A stretch of 9,491 nucleotides of DNA from JANOQP01 sp044227705. Lineage in GTDB: Bacteria; Bacteroidota; Bacteroidia; Chitinophagales; Saprospiraceae. The position numbers and the translations under genes were made by a program. The DNA lies in assembly GCA_044227705.1 (NCBI GenBank), contig JBGAWE010000191.1:1-9491 (forward strand), read 5' to 3'. Shown in pieces: positions 1 to 7,249 of this stretch. Under the pieces are notes generated by a model, which was not told the origin of the DNA, searched no databases, and worked only from the letters and a program-made list of their open reading frames with translations. Position 1 is the first letter of the stretch. Each line of letters starts with the position of its first letter.

Positions 1-1
1 C

Positions 2-358
2 CTCGCCATCGAAGAGAAGGCCATCTACCGGACGGAAAAACTCGTCATCAAGCCCAAGCCGGTCGAGAACAACGCGACGGCCTCACCGAAAAAAGCGGCC
101 GAGAAGCCCGTCGCCTCGCCGTACAAAGTGCGCGTCACGGCTGTGAAGGACATGAAAAAGTACGACCAGAGCCAAGTAGAGGGCTTCGGCGGCGTGGTCG
201 AAAAGACGAAGACGGGTAAAGTGACGGTCGTCTACCTCACCGGGTTCAAAGACCTTGAGGCGGCCATCTCGGCGAAGAACAATGCCGTCGCTGGCGGATT
301 CGACGACGCTTACATCGTCAAGATTGAGAAGGGGAAGGAGGTTAAGGTCGCCCTCTGA
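2..358 (+). CDS. C-terminal part of a protein with a SPOR-like domain (5' end outside window)
   Basis: The reading frame is open from the left edge and stops with TGA at 356-358, leaving 118 visible residues. About 38 residues rich in Lys, Glu, Ala and Pro form a linker. The last ~75 residues begin YKVRVTAVKD and contain the GKVTVVYLTGF strand, an alpha-helical DLEAAISAKNNAV stretch and a final GGFDDAYIVKIEKGKEV. This is the shape of a SPOR-like domain: beta-strand, helix, and GF..AY(I/V)V near the end. In Saprospiria such domains often end OmpA-family or other envelope proteins and bind peptidoglycan glycan strands, so a periplasmic or outer-membrane location is likely. The N-terminal part that would identify the protein is missing. 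A strong terminator begins 19 bp after the stop. The SPOR assignment is by pattern only; the full protein's function is unknown. Confidence 0.7.
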   Translation, partial: LAIEEKAIYRTEKLVIKPKPVENNATASPKKAAEKPVASPYKVRVTAVKDMKKYDQSQVEGFGGVVEKTKTGKVTVVYLTGFKDLEAAISAKNNAVAGGFDDAYIVKIEKGKEVKVAL

Positions 359-376
359 CGACCGCGAATTTCCCAT

Positions 377-422
377 AAGAAAGAGGCCAGCTCGTTGACA
401 ACGAGCTGGCCTCTTTCTTTTT
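377..422 (+). terminator. Strong intrinsic terminator, probably bidirectional
   Basis: A perfect 20-bp stem (377-396 with 400-419) closes a 3-nt loop, GAC, and runs directly into five Ts at 418-422. It lies between the convergent SPOR-domain gene (stop 356-358) and the minus-strand gene ending at 440. Read on the minus strand, the same stem ends in TTTCTTA, so it could also end that transcript. Confidence 0.9.
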
Positions 423-439
423 CAAAACTGGCATTCGCC

Positions 440-1258
440 TCATCCTTTCGAGACAAAATCCTCTTTCAGCCCCGGTGTTCCACACTGCATCCAAGCCGGA
501 ACCTCATCGCCGCCCTCGCCCAAAAACTGAACCTTTCCTCCGTCGGAACAGCGGTATTTCCAAGTGTGCTGTTTTCCCTTTCCAGTCGACCAAGAGCCGA
601 AGCGGAGGATGTAGTCGACATCCCAGCCGTCGGCGGCGCGGCGGGCGTTGATGTCGTTTCCGAGGATTTTCGGGATTCCGAGGTCGAACTCGGCCACGCC
701 CTCCACGTTGTTGAACTCATTGGCGACGGCGGCCATGTTGAGCGGATCGCGCGAGCGGATGGTGATGGCATCCTGCTGGTCGGTCCAGTTGACGTGCTTT
801 TCGATGACGAGGTTGTACTTGTCCAGCAGTTCGTTGACGCGCTGCGAGCTTGTCTCGCCCGCGCCCTGCGCCAGCGGCCTTGCCCAGCCGACATTCTTAT
901 CATAGATGACGACGCAGTGGTCGATGCTCGGGCTGGGGAAGGTGTGGAGGTTGCACTTTTCGAGCCGCTTGGCCGCCTCGTCGCCGGTGTAGATGGCGGC
1001 AAGGGCGTTGAAAAGCTGGTCGCTGTTCCCCTTCGGGATGTAGGCGGAGAGGTAGCGCAGGTCGTCCTTGTCGGACTCGATGCGCAGGGCGAGGCGGGCG
1101 GCGTCGCGGCGGATTTTGCGGGCGATCTCTTTCGGAAGCTCGCCGCCGGCCGCCCTGACGGTTTCCTCGGTAAAAAAGGAAGGGGTTCCAACCGCCGAGG
1201 CCGTCAAGAGACCGACCGCCAACAGGCCGATTTGGGCAAAAGAAGCACGGGTTTTCAT
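440..1258 (-). CDS. Secreted protein of unknown function
   Basis: The product is 272 residues if started at the ATG at 1256-1258. I prefer this start to the upstream ATG at 1375 because it gives a clean Sec signal peptide: MKTR, then the hydrophobic stretch FAQIGLLAVGLLTASA, with cleavage near residue 20. No Cys follows, so it is not an obvious lipoprotein. The mature part begins with a charged helix (LPKEIARKIRRDAARLALRI) and carries Cys in CNLHTF and DHC. A middle stretch, DAITIRSRDPLNMAAVANEFNNVEGVAEFD, is cut here as two segments: DAITIRSRDPLNMAAV and ANEFNNVEGVAEFD. It faintly recalls the strand-helix-strand prodomains of subtilases, but no protease domain follows. The C-terminal ~45 residues are Gly/Trp/Lys rich with Cys in YRCSDGG and WMQCGTPG. 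I recognise no family. It is probably periplasmic or extracellular. No Shine-Dalgarno precedes the start, which is normal for Bacteroidota. Confidence 0.75.
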   Translation of the reverse strand: MKTRASFAQIGLLAVGLLTASAVGTPSFFTEETVRAAGGELPKEIARKIRRDAARLALRIESDKDDLRYLSAYIPKGNSDQLFNALAAIYTGDEAAKRLEKCNLHTFPSPSIDHCVVIYDKNVGWARPLAQGAGETSSQRVNELLDKYNLVIEKHVNWTDQQDAITIRSRDPLNMAAVANEFNNVEGVAEFDLGIPKILGNDINARRAADGWDVDYILRFGSWSTGKGKQHTWKYRCSDGGKVQFLGEGGDEVPAWMQCGTPGLKEDFVSKG

Positions 1259-1476
1259 AGAGAGCGCGTTTTGACTCGGTGAAATTAGTTTGGGCAGCAG
1301 GCCCGGCCCGACCGCTACCGCCTTTTTGTGACGGAAGGCGGTGGCTGGAATGGAGGCTGGGGTTAATGTCTCCAAATCCAGTGCCGCGATTGGAACGGTG
1401 AACGCTGATTGGTGGACAGCGATTCACTCGAAAACTCATCATCCACCTTTCGCCGTCCGCCGTTCAAATTTGCGGC
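1259..1476. promoter_or_regulatory. Divergent intergenic spacer, promoters not identified
   Basis: This 218-bp spacer lies between the start of the minus-strand secreted-protein gene and the plus-strand 1477 gene, so it should hold both promoters. I see no good TTTG / TAnnTTTG pair on either strand. The nearest on the minus strand is a weak TAATTTCA at about 1283-1290. Visible structures are an 8-bp hairpin (1317-1324 with 1335-1342, 10-nt loop), a 5-bp hairpin (1403-1407 with 1417-1421), and two direct copies of GATTGG (1388-1393 and 1407-1412) spaced 19 bp apart. None is assigned a function. Confidence 0.3.
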
Positions 1477-1866
1477 ATGATTCGCTCCCGACGGCTCCCT
1501 GAAAGTTTAAGGCACAAGCTCGAAGACCACCACCTCGATTTCTTCATAGAAAAGCACGAGATGTGGCGCGGCTATTTTGCGCAGGCAGAGGAGCCGCGCA
1601 TCGCCCTGCTCGGCAACTACGACGTGCTGCTCCCGCTGACCGCTGAGGAACTCGAGAACGTGGAAATCATTGACGCCTTCATCGGCCACGACGGGCGGAA
1701 AATGACCATCTTCCTCGCCGACCACAACCTCGACGAGGCCCTGCCCGGCGTGGTCGTCGTCGCAGAAAAACTGGAAGGGACGGGCATCTACGTCGCCGTC
1801 ATCTACCACGCGAGCCACCATGTGTCGATGGTTTGGAACGAGCGAAAGGCCGACCGCCGGGCCTGA
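1477..1866 (+). CDS. Small conserved-looking hypothetical protein upstream of clpP
   Basis: This 129-residue soluble protein has no signal peptide or membrane segment. The N-terminus is basic and amphipathic (MIRSRRLPESLRHKLEDHHL) and is followed by an acidic, strand-rich body with VLLPLTAEELENVEIID, GRKMTIFLAD and a hydrophobic strand GVVVVAEKL. The C-terminal strand GIYVAVIYHASHHVSMVW carries three closely spaced His residues. The regular alternation of strands and the GC-rich third positions support a real gene. The overlapping antisense frame (1507-1971) has no such pattern. The ATG at 1477 is the first in frame. I recognise no family. It ends 121 bp before clpP on the same strand with no U-tract terminator between, so co-transcription is possible, although a small hairpin sits at its stop codon. 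Confidence 0.65.
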   Translation: MIRSRRLPESLRHKLEDHHLDFFIEKHEMWRGYFAQAEEPRIALLGNYDVLLPLTAEELENVEIIDAFIGHDGRKMTIFLADHNLDEALPGVVVVAEKLEGTGIYVAVIYHASHHVSMVWNERKADRRA

Positions 1867-1877
1867 CAATCTGTCAG
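1863..1877 (+). other. Short hairpin spanning the stop codon of the 1477-1866 gene
   Basis: CTGACA (1863-1868) pairs perfectly with TGTCAG (1872-1877) across the 3-nt loop ATC, and the stem contains the TGA stop. No T-run follows, so it is not a normal intrinsic terminator. A 6-bp stem may occur by chance. Confidence 0.25.
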
Positions 1878-1987
1878 CGGACCTATCGAGGCATCCTATT
1901 TGTCTGAACAATTTGCCCCAAAACGACTTTTTCATCGGCTGCCAAAACGGCGGCCCTCTTTCCAAAAGCACTCAATTTCTCTCAGCA

Positions 1988-2702
1988 ATGTTCCAAAAAG
2001 AAGAATTCCGCAAGTACGCCACCAAGCACCTCGGCATGAACTCGATGCACCTCGACCGTTATGCCCAAAAATTGGGGGCCGTCGCCGCGCCCAACATCCA
2101 CGCCTTCACCCCGGCCGTCATCGAGGAGCGCTCGCTCAACGCGGTGGCGATGGACGTCTTCTCGCGCCTGATGATGGACCGCATCATCTTCATGGGCGTG
2201 CCGGTCAACGACTATGTGGCAAACGTCATCCAGGCGCAGCTCCTGTTCCTCGAGTCGAGCGACCCAAAGCGCGACATTACCATGTTCATCAACTCGCCCG
2301 GTGGCAGCGTCATCGACGGACTCGGGATTTACGACACGATGCAGTACGTCGCTCCCGACGTCGCCACGATGTGCACCGGCCTCGCCGCCTCGATGGGCGC
2401 CTGCCTGTTGCTCTCGGGGGCCAAGGGGAAGCGGTCCGCGCTATTCCACAGCCACATCATGATCCACCAGCCCTCGGGCGGGATGTCGGGGCAGGGTCTC
2501 CGACATGGAAATCCAGTACAACCTCGTTAAGAAGATGCAGAAGAACCTCTACGAGCTGATGTCCCACCACACCGGCCAAACCTTCGAGCGCATCCTCGAG
2601 GACTCGAACCGCGACAACTGGATGTCTGCCCAAGAGGCGAAGGAATACGGCATCATCGACGAAGTGCTCGACCGCAACAACCCTCGCAAACTGGCGAAGT
2701 GA
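1988..2702 (+). CDS. clpP: ATP-dependent Clp protease proteolytic subunit ClpP, interrupted by a one-base frameshift
   Basis: ClpP is the tetradecameric serine peptidase that degrades substrates fed to it by ClpX in the cytoplasm. The start chosen is ATG 1988 (MFQKEEFRKYATKHL), with the upstream in-frame extension rejected as non-coding. With one extra base removed the product is 237 residues, slightly long for the family because of a ~35-residue N-terminal extension. The catalytic triad is visible: Ser135 in GLAASMGA, His160 in IMIHQP, and Asp209 in SNRDNW. The His-to-Asp spacing of 49 residues equals that of E. coli ClpP only if exactly one base is dropped. FINSPGGSVIDGLGIYDT is the oxyanion-region signature. 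The frame changes between 2493 and 2498, within CAGGGTCTCC. Dropping one G gives SGQVSDMEI, matching the family's GQASDIEI. Read literally, frame 1 ends at 2530 and loses the catalytic Asp. The remainder, 2505-2702, is in another frame. This is probably a sequence error in an intact gene. Confidence 0.92.
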
Positions 2703-2745
2703 CCTATCAACATGGCTGTTGCTGTCCTCCCCGCCATCGACGGCC

Positions 2746-2781
2746 AAGAGCCGAAGCCTCCCCGGCTTCGGCTCTTTTTTT
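2746..2781 (+). terminator. Intrinsic terminator after clpP
   Basis: A perfect 13-bp GC-rich stem (2746-2758 with 2764-2776) surrounds a 5-nt loop TCCCC and leads into seven Ts (2775-2781, the first two of which also pair in the stem). It begins 43 bp after the clpP stop and 52 bp before the ROK kinase start. ClpP transcription therefore likely ends here and the kinase needs its own promoter or read-through. Confidence 0.9.
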
Positions 2782-2832
2782 GCCCAAAATCCGAGGAGAC
2801 GCCCCATTTTTCGCCCAATTTCAATCCTGAAA

Positions 2833-3720
2833 ATGATCGGCATCGACCTCGGCGGCACCCGCATCAAAGGCGTCCTCATCAACAAGGAGGGCCGCCTCCT
2901 CCTCCAGTCCATCCGCCCGACCCGCGACGACGGAACCGGGGCCATTTGGAAGAACGCCGTCCGCGAAATCGTCGACGACCTCTCCCAAAAAGAGGGCGGC
3001 GAGAACTGCACCGTCGGCATTTCGGCCCCCGGCCTGCCCGACGAGGCTTTCTCCGCCATAGCCTTCATGCCCGGCCGGATGCAGGGTTTGGAAAGGTTCA
3101 ACTGGTCTGAATTCCTCGGTCGCGCGACCTATGTGCTTAACGATGGCGTGGCCGCGCTCGTCGCCGAGGCCCGCTTCGGCGCGGCGCGGGGCAAGCGCAA
3201 CGCCCTCATGGTCACGCTCGGCACGGGCGTCGGCGGCGCGATTTTAATTGACGGAAAACCATACGGCGGCCTGTTCAACAAGGCGGGCCACATCGGCCAC
3301 ATCGTCGTAGACCACATGGGCGAACCTGACATCACCAACATGCCCGGCAGCCTCGAAGGGTGCATCGGCAACTGCACCATCGAAAAACGCTCGGGCGGCC
3401 GATTCGCCTCCACCCGCGACTTGCTTGACGCGCACCGCTCGGGCGACACATCTGCCACCGAGATTTGGATGCGCTCCGTTCGGCAGCTCGCGCTCGGGCT
3501 GGCCAGCGCCTCGAACCTGCTCTCGCCCGAGGTCATCGTGGTCGGCGGCGGCATCACGGCGGCGGGCGACGACCTCTTCCTCCCGCTGCGCGACTACATG
3601 GGAAAGTTTGAGTGGCGGCCCGGCGGCAGCTTCTCTCCCATCGTCGAGGCGAGGTTCGGGGAAGCGGCCGGGGCGATGGGAGCGGCTTGTTTCGCGGCAG
3701 AAAGAGGCCAGCCGAATTGA
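2833..3720 (+). CDS. ROK-family sugar kinase / glucokinase-like protein
   Basis: The product is a 295-residue cytoplasmic ATP-dependent kinase of the ROK family (typically 290-320 residues), which phosphorylates glucose, N-acetylmannosamine or related sugars. The start is ATG 2833, giving MIGIDLGGTRIKG: the phosphate-1 ATP-binding motif sits at residues 5-13, as in the family. An in-frame TTG further upstream runs through the terminator and is rejected. Asp104 in VLNDGVAAL fits the catalytic base. LGTGVGGA (129-136) with GHIGH (152-156) matches the ROK signature. VIVVGGGIT near residue 235 is the C-terminal adenosine-binding segment. The usual zinc-binding CxCGxxGCxE loop is not present; the corresponding region reads GSLEGCIGNCTIEKR with only Cys177 and Cys181, so zinc binding may be altered. 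The substrate cannot be deduced from the sequence. No DNA-binding N-terminus is present, so it is a kinase rather than an NagC/XylR-type repressor. It converges with the surface-protein gene 20 bp downstream. Confidence 0.9.
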   Translation: MIGIDLGGTRIKGVLINKEGRLLLQSIRPTRDDGTGAIWKNAVREIVDDLSQKEGGENCTVGISAPGLPDEAFSAIAFMPGRMQGLERFNWSEFLGRATYVLNDGVAALVAEARFGAARGKRNALMVTLGTGVGGAILIDGKPYGGLFNKAGHIGHIVVDHMGEPDITNMPGSLEGCIGNCTIEKRSGGRFASTRDLLDAHRSGDTSATEIWMRSVRQLALGLASASNLLSPEVIVVGGGITAAGDDLFLPLRDYMGKFEWRPGGSFSPIVEARFGEAAGAMGAACFAAERGQPN

Positions 3721-3740
3721 AAAACGGCCCGTCGCGCCCC

Positions 3741-5077
3741 CTATTCCTTCCAGATTTTTCGAACAAAAAGCCCGCCGCCCGAGACCGCCAGGAAGTAGGC
3801 CCCAGCCGGAAATTCACTGAAATCGACTGAAAAACGCCCAGTTCTTCCATCAATTCGCCGCTCGACGAGCATCCGTCCGAGTGCGTCGCGGATGGAGAGC
3901 CGCAGTTCCTCATCCCCCGGTTCGGCCAGTTCGACCCAGACCTCGCTGCCCGTTGGGTTCGGGTAAACGCTCACCCCTCCACCATCGAGCGGCCCATCCA
4001 TGCCTACCGCTTCGACGTGAAAACAGACCGACGTGTCGATGCAGCCGTTCACCGACGCCTCGAGCGCGTACTCACCGGTCATGCCCGGGGTGAAAACCGG
4101 GTCAGTCGCACCGGGGAAAGGGGCGTAGCCGTTGTTGCAATCGAGCCATTGCCAGTGCGTGGCTACACCGGTGGCTACAAGGCTGTTCCCGCCCACCTGG
4201 TTTATGGAGGAAATCAGCAGGCCAACGGTCAGGTGGAGCGTCACGACAGAGTCGCAGCCGTTCGAGCCGGTCAGCGTGGCGGTGAAGTCGCCCGAATTGA
4301 AGAGCGGCACCCCGTTGAACACATAGGCCTGCCCGATGCAGGCAGCGTCCGAAAATTCAAAATGCGTCGGTTGGTTGACGGACAGCGAGAGCGTGACGGT
4401 CGAGTCGCAGCCGTTCGAACCGGGCAGCGTGGCCGTGTAGACACCGGCGATTGACAGGTCTTGCCCATTGAAAGGATAGGTCTCGCCGATGCAAATCGCC
4501 GCCGCGACCGAGGCCGACAGCAACGGCTTGACGGTTAGGTGCAGGGTGACGGTCGAGTCGCAGCCGCCCAATGAGGTTAGTTTGACGGCATAGTCGCCCG
4601 CTACGGTCAGGTTTTGGTTGTTGAAAAAATAGGACTGGCCGGGGCAGATGGCCGCTGCAGTTTCGCTCCCGATGTCCGTCGCGACCGTCAGCGTGAGCGT
4701 CACCGTCGAGTCGCAACCGGCGGCGGTCGTCAGGTTGGCGGTGTAGGTTCCTGTCGCCGTCAGGTTTTGCCCGTTGAAAAAATAGGATTGGCCGAGGCAG
4801 ATGGCAGCCGCGAGGCTCGTCGCCTGTTTCGGGTTGACCGTCAGGTGGAGGGTGACAGTCGAGTCGCAACCGTTCGCAGCCGTGAGTTTTTGGGAGTAAT
4901 CGCCGGAACTTGTCAGGTTTTGCCCGTTGAAAAAATAGCTCTCTCCCGAACAGATTTCAGCCGAAAGGCTCGTGAAAGCGGTCGGTTTGACCGATAAATG
5001 GAGCGTGACCGTCGAATCGCAGCCGTTCGCAGCCGTCATGTCGGCTTGATAGTCGCCGGAAGTTGTCAGGTTTTTCC
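3741..5077 (-). CDS. Large T9SS surface protein, C-terminal fragment (repeats, Ig-like segment, sorting domain)
   Basis: This is the 3' part of one broken gene whose other parts lie at 5066-7249 and about 7380-7653. Homology to the upstream part resumes near 5077 at KNLTTSGDYQAD; the frame is open further upstream but only with off-frame sequence. An in-frame ATG exists at 5039. The fragment carries most of one repeat unit, then five full 51-aa units with the core NGCDSTVTLHL. A typical Bacteroidota Ig-like segment follows (HWQWLDCNNGYAPFPGATD ... NGCIDTSVCFHV). The last ~75 residues are a type A T9SS sorting domain: VYPNPTGSE, then RDALGRMLVERR, DFSEFPAGAYFLAV and a terminal VRKIWKE. That domain sends the protein across the outer membrane through the Por machinery for surface anchoring or release. 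The stop is TAG at 3741-3743. No terminator is visible in the 20 bp before the convergent ROK gene. Confidence 0.85.
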
Positions 5078-5791
5078 AGCCGCCGTCAGCGTCTGCGAAT
5101 AGGAGCCGGAGGCCGTCAGGTTTTGCCCGTTGAAAAAATAGCTCTCGTTCGAGCAAATCACGGCTCCGAGGTACTTCACGACGGGCAGGTTGAGTGACAG
5201 GTGGAGTGTGATGGTCGAGTCGCAGCCGTTGGCGGCGGTGAGTGTTTTGGTGAAAGTCCCGGCATCGAAAAGGCTCGTTCCATAAAAGTCGTAGATCCCG
5301 CCGAGGCAGAGGGTCGCCGAATAGCTCGACGACTTGACTGGCTTGACCGTTAAAAATAGCGTCACCGTCGAGTCGCAGCCGTTCGCCGCCGCGAGGGTCG
5401 ATTGATAGGAGCCGGTGGCCGTCAGGTTTTGGCCGTTGAACGGGAAGACCTCGCCAGCGCAAATCGTCGCCGTCAGAATCGACGACTTTTCCGGCTTGAC
5501 CGTCAGCACGAGCGTCACCGTCGAGTCGCAGCCGTTCGCAGCCGTCAGGGTCGCTTGATAAGTGCCGGTGGCTGTCAGGTTTTGGCCGTTGAACGGGTAT
5601 GTCTCGCCCGAGCAAATTTCGGCGGCGAGGCTCTTAGCGACGGTCGGCTTGACGGTCAGGTTCAGCACGACCGTCGAGTCGCAGCCGCCCGGTTTGATGA
5701 AGATTGCGGTGTAGGTGCCGCTCGTTTTCAGGCCCTGCCCGTTGAACTGGTAGGTTTCGCCCGAACAGATGGCGGCGTTCACCGGGTTCAC
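4213..5791 (-). repeat. Tandem array of 153-bp (51-aa) coding repeats
   Basis: The array has ten GCD anchors on the minus strand (plus-strand gtcgca(g/a)ccg or variant) at 4251, 4404, 4557, 4710, 4863, 5016, 5219, 5372, 5525 and 5678. Every interval is exactly 153 bp except 5016-5219, which is 203 bp. Each unit reads approximately AxICxGxSYFFNGQNLTxxG, then xYxxxLTxANGCDSTVTLxLTVxP, and is probably one small beta-sandwich domain. The odd interval equals two units with 103 bp missing, which breaks the frame. Units vary at many positions, so they are diverged rather than freshly duplicated copies. Confidence 0.9.
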
Positions 5792-7249
5792 CTTGGGGGT
5801 GCAATTTCCGTATTGAATCAAGGTGCCCGGCCCGGCGACCCAGCCGTTCGCCGCGTCGCGCAGATAGAAGTTGCTGCCCGCGATGGGGCCGCCGCCGATG
5901 GCCTCTTTCGACCACGACGCGCCCTGGTCGGCGCTTTTCAGGACAAAACCGGCGGGCGAGAAGATGCGCACGTCTGTCGTTGAGAGGGCGGCGATGCTCA
6001 CGAGGTCGTCGGTGGTCGGGACGGTTGCCTGCCACCAGTTTTCGCCGCCGTCGTTCGTCCGAAGCAGCAGTCCGCCCTCGCCGACGGCGTAGCCGTTTTC
6101 GGTTCCCATGAAAAGGATGTCGCGCAGGGTCTTCGTCGTGCCGCTTGCCTGTTGCTTCCACGCGCCGCCGCCGTTCAGCGATTTCGTGATGAAGCCGCCC
6201 GCGCCGACCGCCCAGCAGGTGTTCGCATCGGCGAAGGTGGCCCGCCGGAGGTCGTGCGTCACGCCGGTGGCGGAGATCGTCCACGTCAGCCCGCCGTCGG
6301 AGGAGCGGTAGGCAAGGCCCTTTTCGCCGACGGCGAGCAGGTTGTTGTCGCTGCCCCGGGCGAGGTCGAGGAAGTTGCCGTTCGGCACGTTCAGTGCCAG
6401 CGTGAAAGTCTTGTAGCCATTCGCCGAGCGGGCGATGACGGCATTTCCGCCAGCGTTGCCAGCGGCGAGGCCGGCCGAGCCTTCGTTTGAAAGCGACAGG
6501 TCGTTGATGGTCAGCGGCGCGGTGGAGAAGGTCGACCAGTTGGTGCCGTCGTCCGTTGAGCGCATGACAAGGCTGCCGTTGGTGTAAAAAGCGGTCGCCG
6601 GGCTTGCAAAATCCATGCAGCCCTGCCCGTTTCCGGTGCCAAAGCTTTGTGGGACGAACTGCCCGGCCCAGTGCGCCGCGCCGTCGTCGGAACGCAGCAG
6701 GGTGCCATAATATACGGTGGCCGTCGCCCAGATTCGACTCGAGCTGACCGGGAAGACCCTCGGGCTGCCGCTGTACTGGTCCCAGAGGATGCCCATCGAG
6801 AACGGGGCCCATGTGTCGCCGCCGTCGGCCGTGTGGAGCACCTCGCCGTAATCGCCGACGGCCCAGCCCTCGGCCGTGTTGAGGAATCGGATGTCGGTTA
6901 TGATGTTGAAATAATCGGGGTTTGTGGGGCTTGTCGCCCATGTCTGGCCGCCGTCGGTGGTCTTCGAGATGGCGTCGCCAGAGCTGCTGCAGACGAATCC
7001 TGTGCTCGCATCGGTGAACCACATGGCTCCGCCAAAATCACCGTTGGCGGGCGGGTTGATTTTCTGCCAGCTTGCGCCGCCATTTGTTGTTTTTAATAGC
7101 TCGTGGAACCAGGTGCCGGAAAGGACGTAGCCCGTGTTCGCGTCGAGAAACTGCACCTGCTTTTGACGGAAGCTGTCTGTCGAGGAACCGCGGACCGCGG
7201 GAACACCGCCGTTGGTCGTTTTCAGGATGGAAGTCGTACCGCTCGTCAC
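5066..7249 (-). CDS. Large T9SS surface protein, central fragment (BNR/Ycf48-like propeller and first repeats)
   Basis: This is the main open part (727 residues) of a gene that, reconstructed from 7653 to 3741, would encode about 1300-1340 residues. The ATG at 7249 is internal, not the true start. The first ~480 residues contain BNR/sialidase-like or Ycf48-like repeats at about 45-residue spacing. Examples are ELLKTTNGGASW, AISKTTDGGQTW, EVLHTADGGDTW, LAYRSSDGGLTW, FITKSLNGGGAW, LLLRTNDGGENW and FVLKSADQGASW. Each is typically followed by a (G)WAVG or GYAVG strand, so beta-propeller blades are expected. Four full 51-aa GCDST repeats and most of a fifth follow. The frame ends at TGA 5066-5068, directly after LTAAGKT, where a 103-bp out-of-frame loss joins two repeat units. 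Propeller plus repeat stalk plus sorting domain suggests an extracellular adhesin or carbohydrate- or protein-binding surface protein. The ligand is unknown, and no sialidase active-site residues could be assigned. Confidence 0.85.
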   Translation of the reverse strand: MTSGTTSILKTTNGGVPAVRGSSTDSFRQKQVQFLDANTGYVLSGTWFHELLKTTNGGASWQKINPPANGDFGGAMWFTDASTGFVCSSSGDAISKTTDGGQTWATSPTNPDYFNIITDIRFLNTAEGWAVGDYGEVLHTADGGDTWAPFSMGILWDQYSGSPRVFPVSSSRIWATATVYYGTLLRSDDGAAHWAGQFVPQSFGTGNGQGCMDFASPATAFYTNGSLVMRSTDDGTNWSTFSTAPLTINDLSLSNEGSAGLAAGNAGGNAVIARSANGYKTFTLALNVPNGNFLDLARGSDNNLLAVGEKGLAYRSSDGGLTWTISATGVTHDLRRATFADANTCWAVGAGGFITKSLNGGGAWKQQASGTTKTLRDILFMGTENGYAVGEGGLLLRTNDGGENWWQATVPTTDDLVSIAALSTTDVRIFSPAGFVLKSADQGASWSKEAIGGGPIAGSNFYLRDAANGWVAGPGTLIQYGNCTPKVNPVNAAICSGETYQFNGQGLKTSGTYTAIFIKPGGCDSTVVLNLTVKPTVAKSLAAEICSGETYPFNGQNLTATGTYQATLTAANGCDSTVTLVLTVKPEKSSILTATICAGEVFPFNGQNLTATGSYQSTLAAANGCDSTVTLFLTVKPVKSSSYSATLCLGGIYDFYGTSLFDAGTFTKTLTAANGCDSTITLHLSLNLPVVKYLGAVICSNESYFFNGQNLTASGSYSQTLTAAGKT

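Noticed and set aside
395..1282. Long plus-strand frame (295 codons) antisense to the secreted-protein gene
   Set aside because: Its translation is a low-complexity Val/Asp/Gly/Arg mixture typical of the opposite strand of a GC-rich gene. It also starts inside the terminator hairpin. The minus-strand frame has a signal peptide and globular composition.
1507..1971. Minus-strand frame opposite the 1477-1866 gene
   Set aside because: It mirrors the plus-strand gene, is rich in Val/Asp/His from complementary codons, and starts inside the clpP leader.
2493..2502. Programmed +1 ribosomal frameshift in clpP
   Set aside because: There is no slow stop codon, slippery motif of the CUU-UGA type or stimulatory structure at the site. 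ClpP is not known to use frameshifting, and four similar one-base shifts in G/C runs in this window point to error instead.
4213..5791. CRISPR array or other non-coding tandem repeat
   Set aside because: The units are 153 bp, an exact multiple of three. They diverge mainly as protein-compatible changes and encode a recognisable repeated domain. There are no short identical repeats with unique spacers and no cas genes.
5402..5983. Plus-strand frames through the repeat and propeller regions
   Set aside because: They arise from the regular GC-rich repeats on the opposite strand and show Arg/Ala/Val-rich low-complexity translations.
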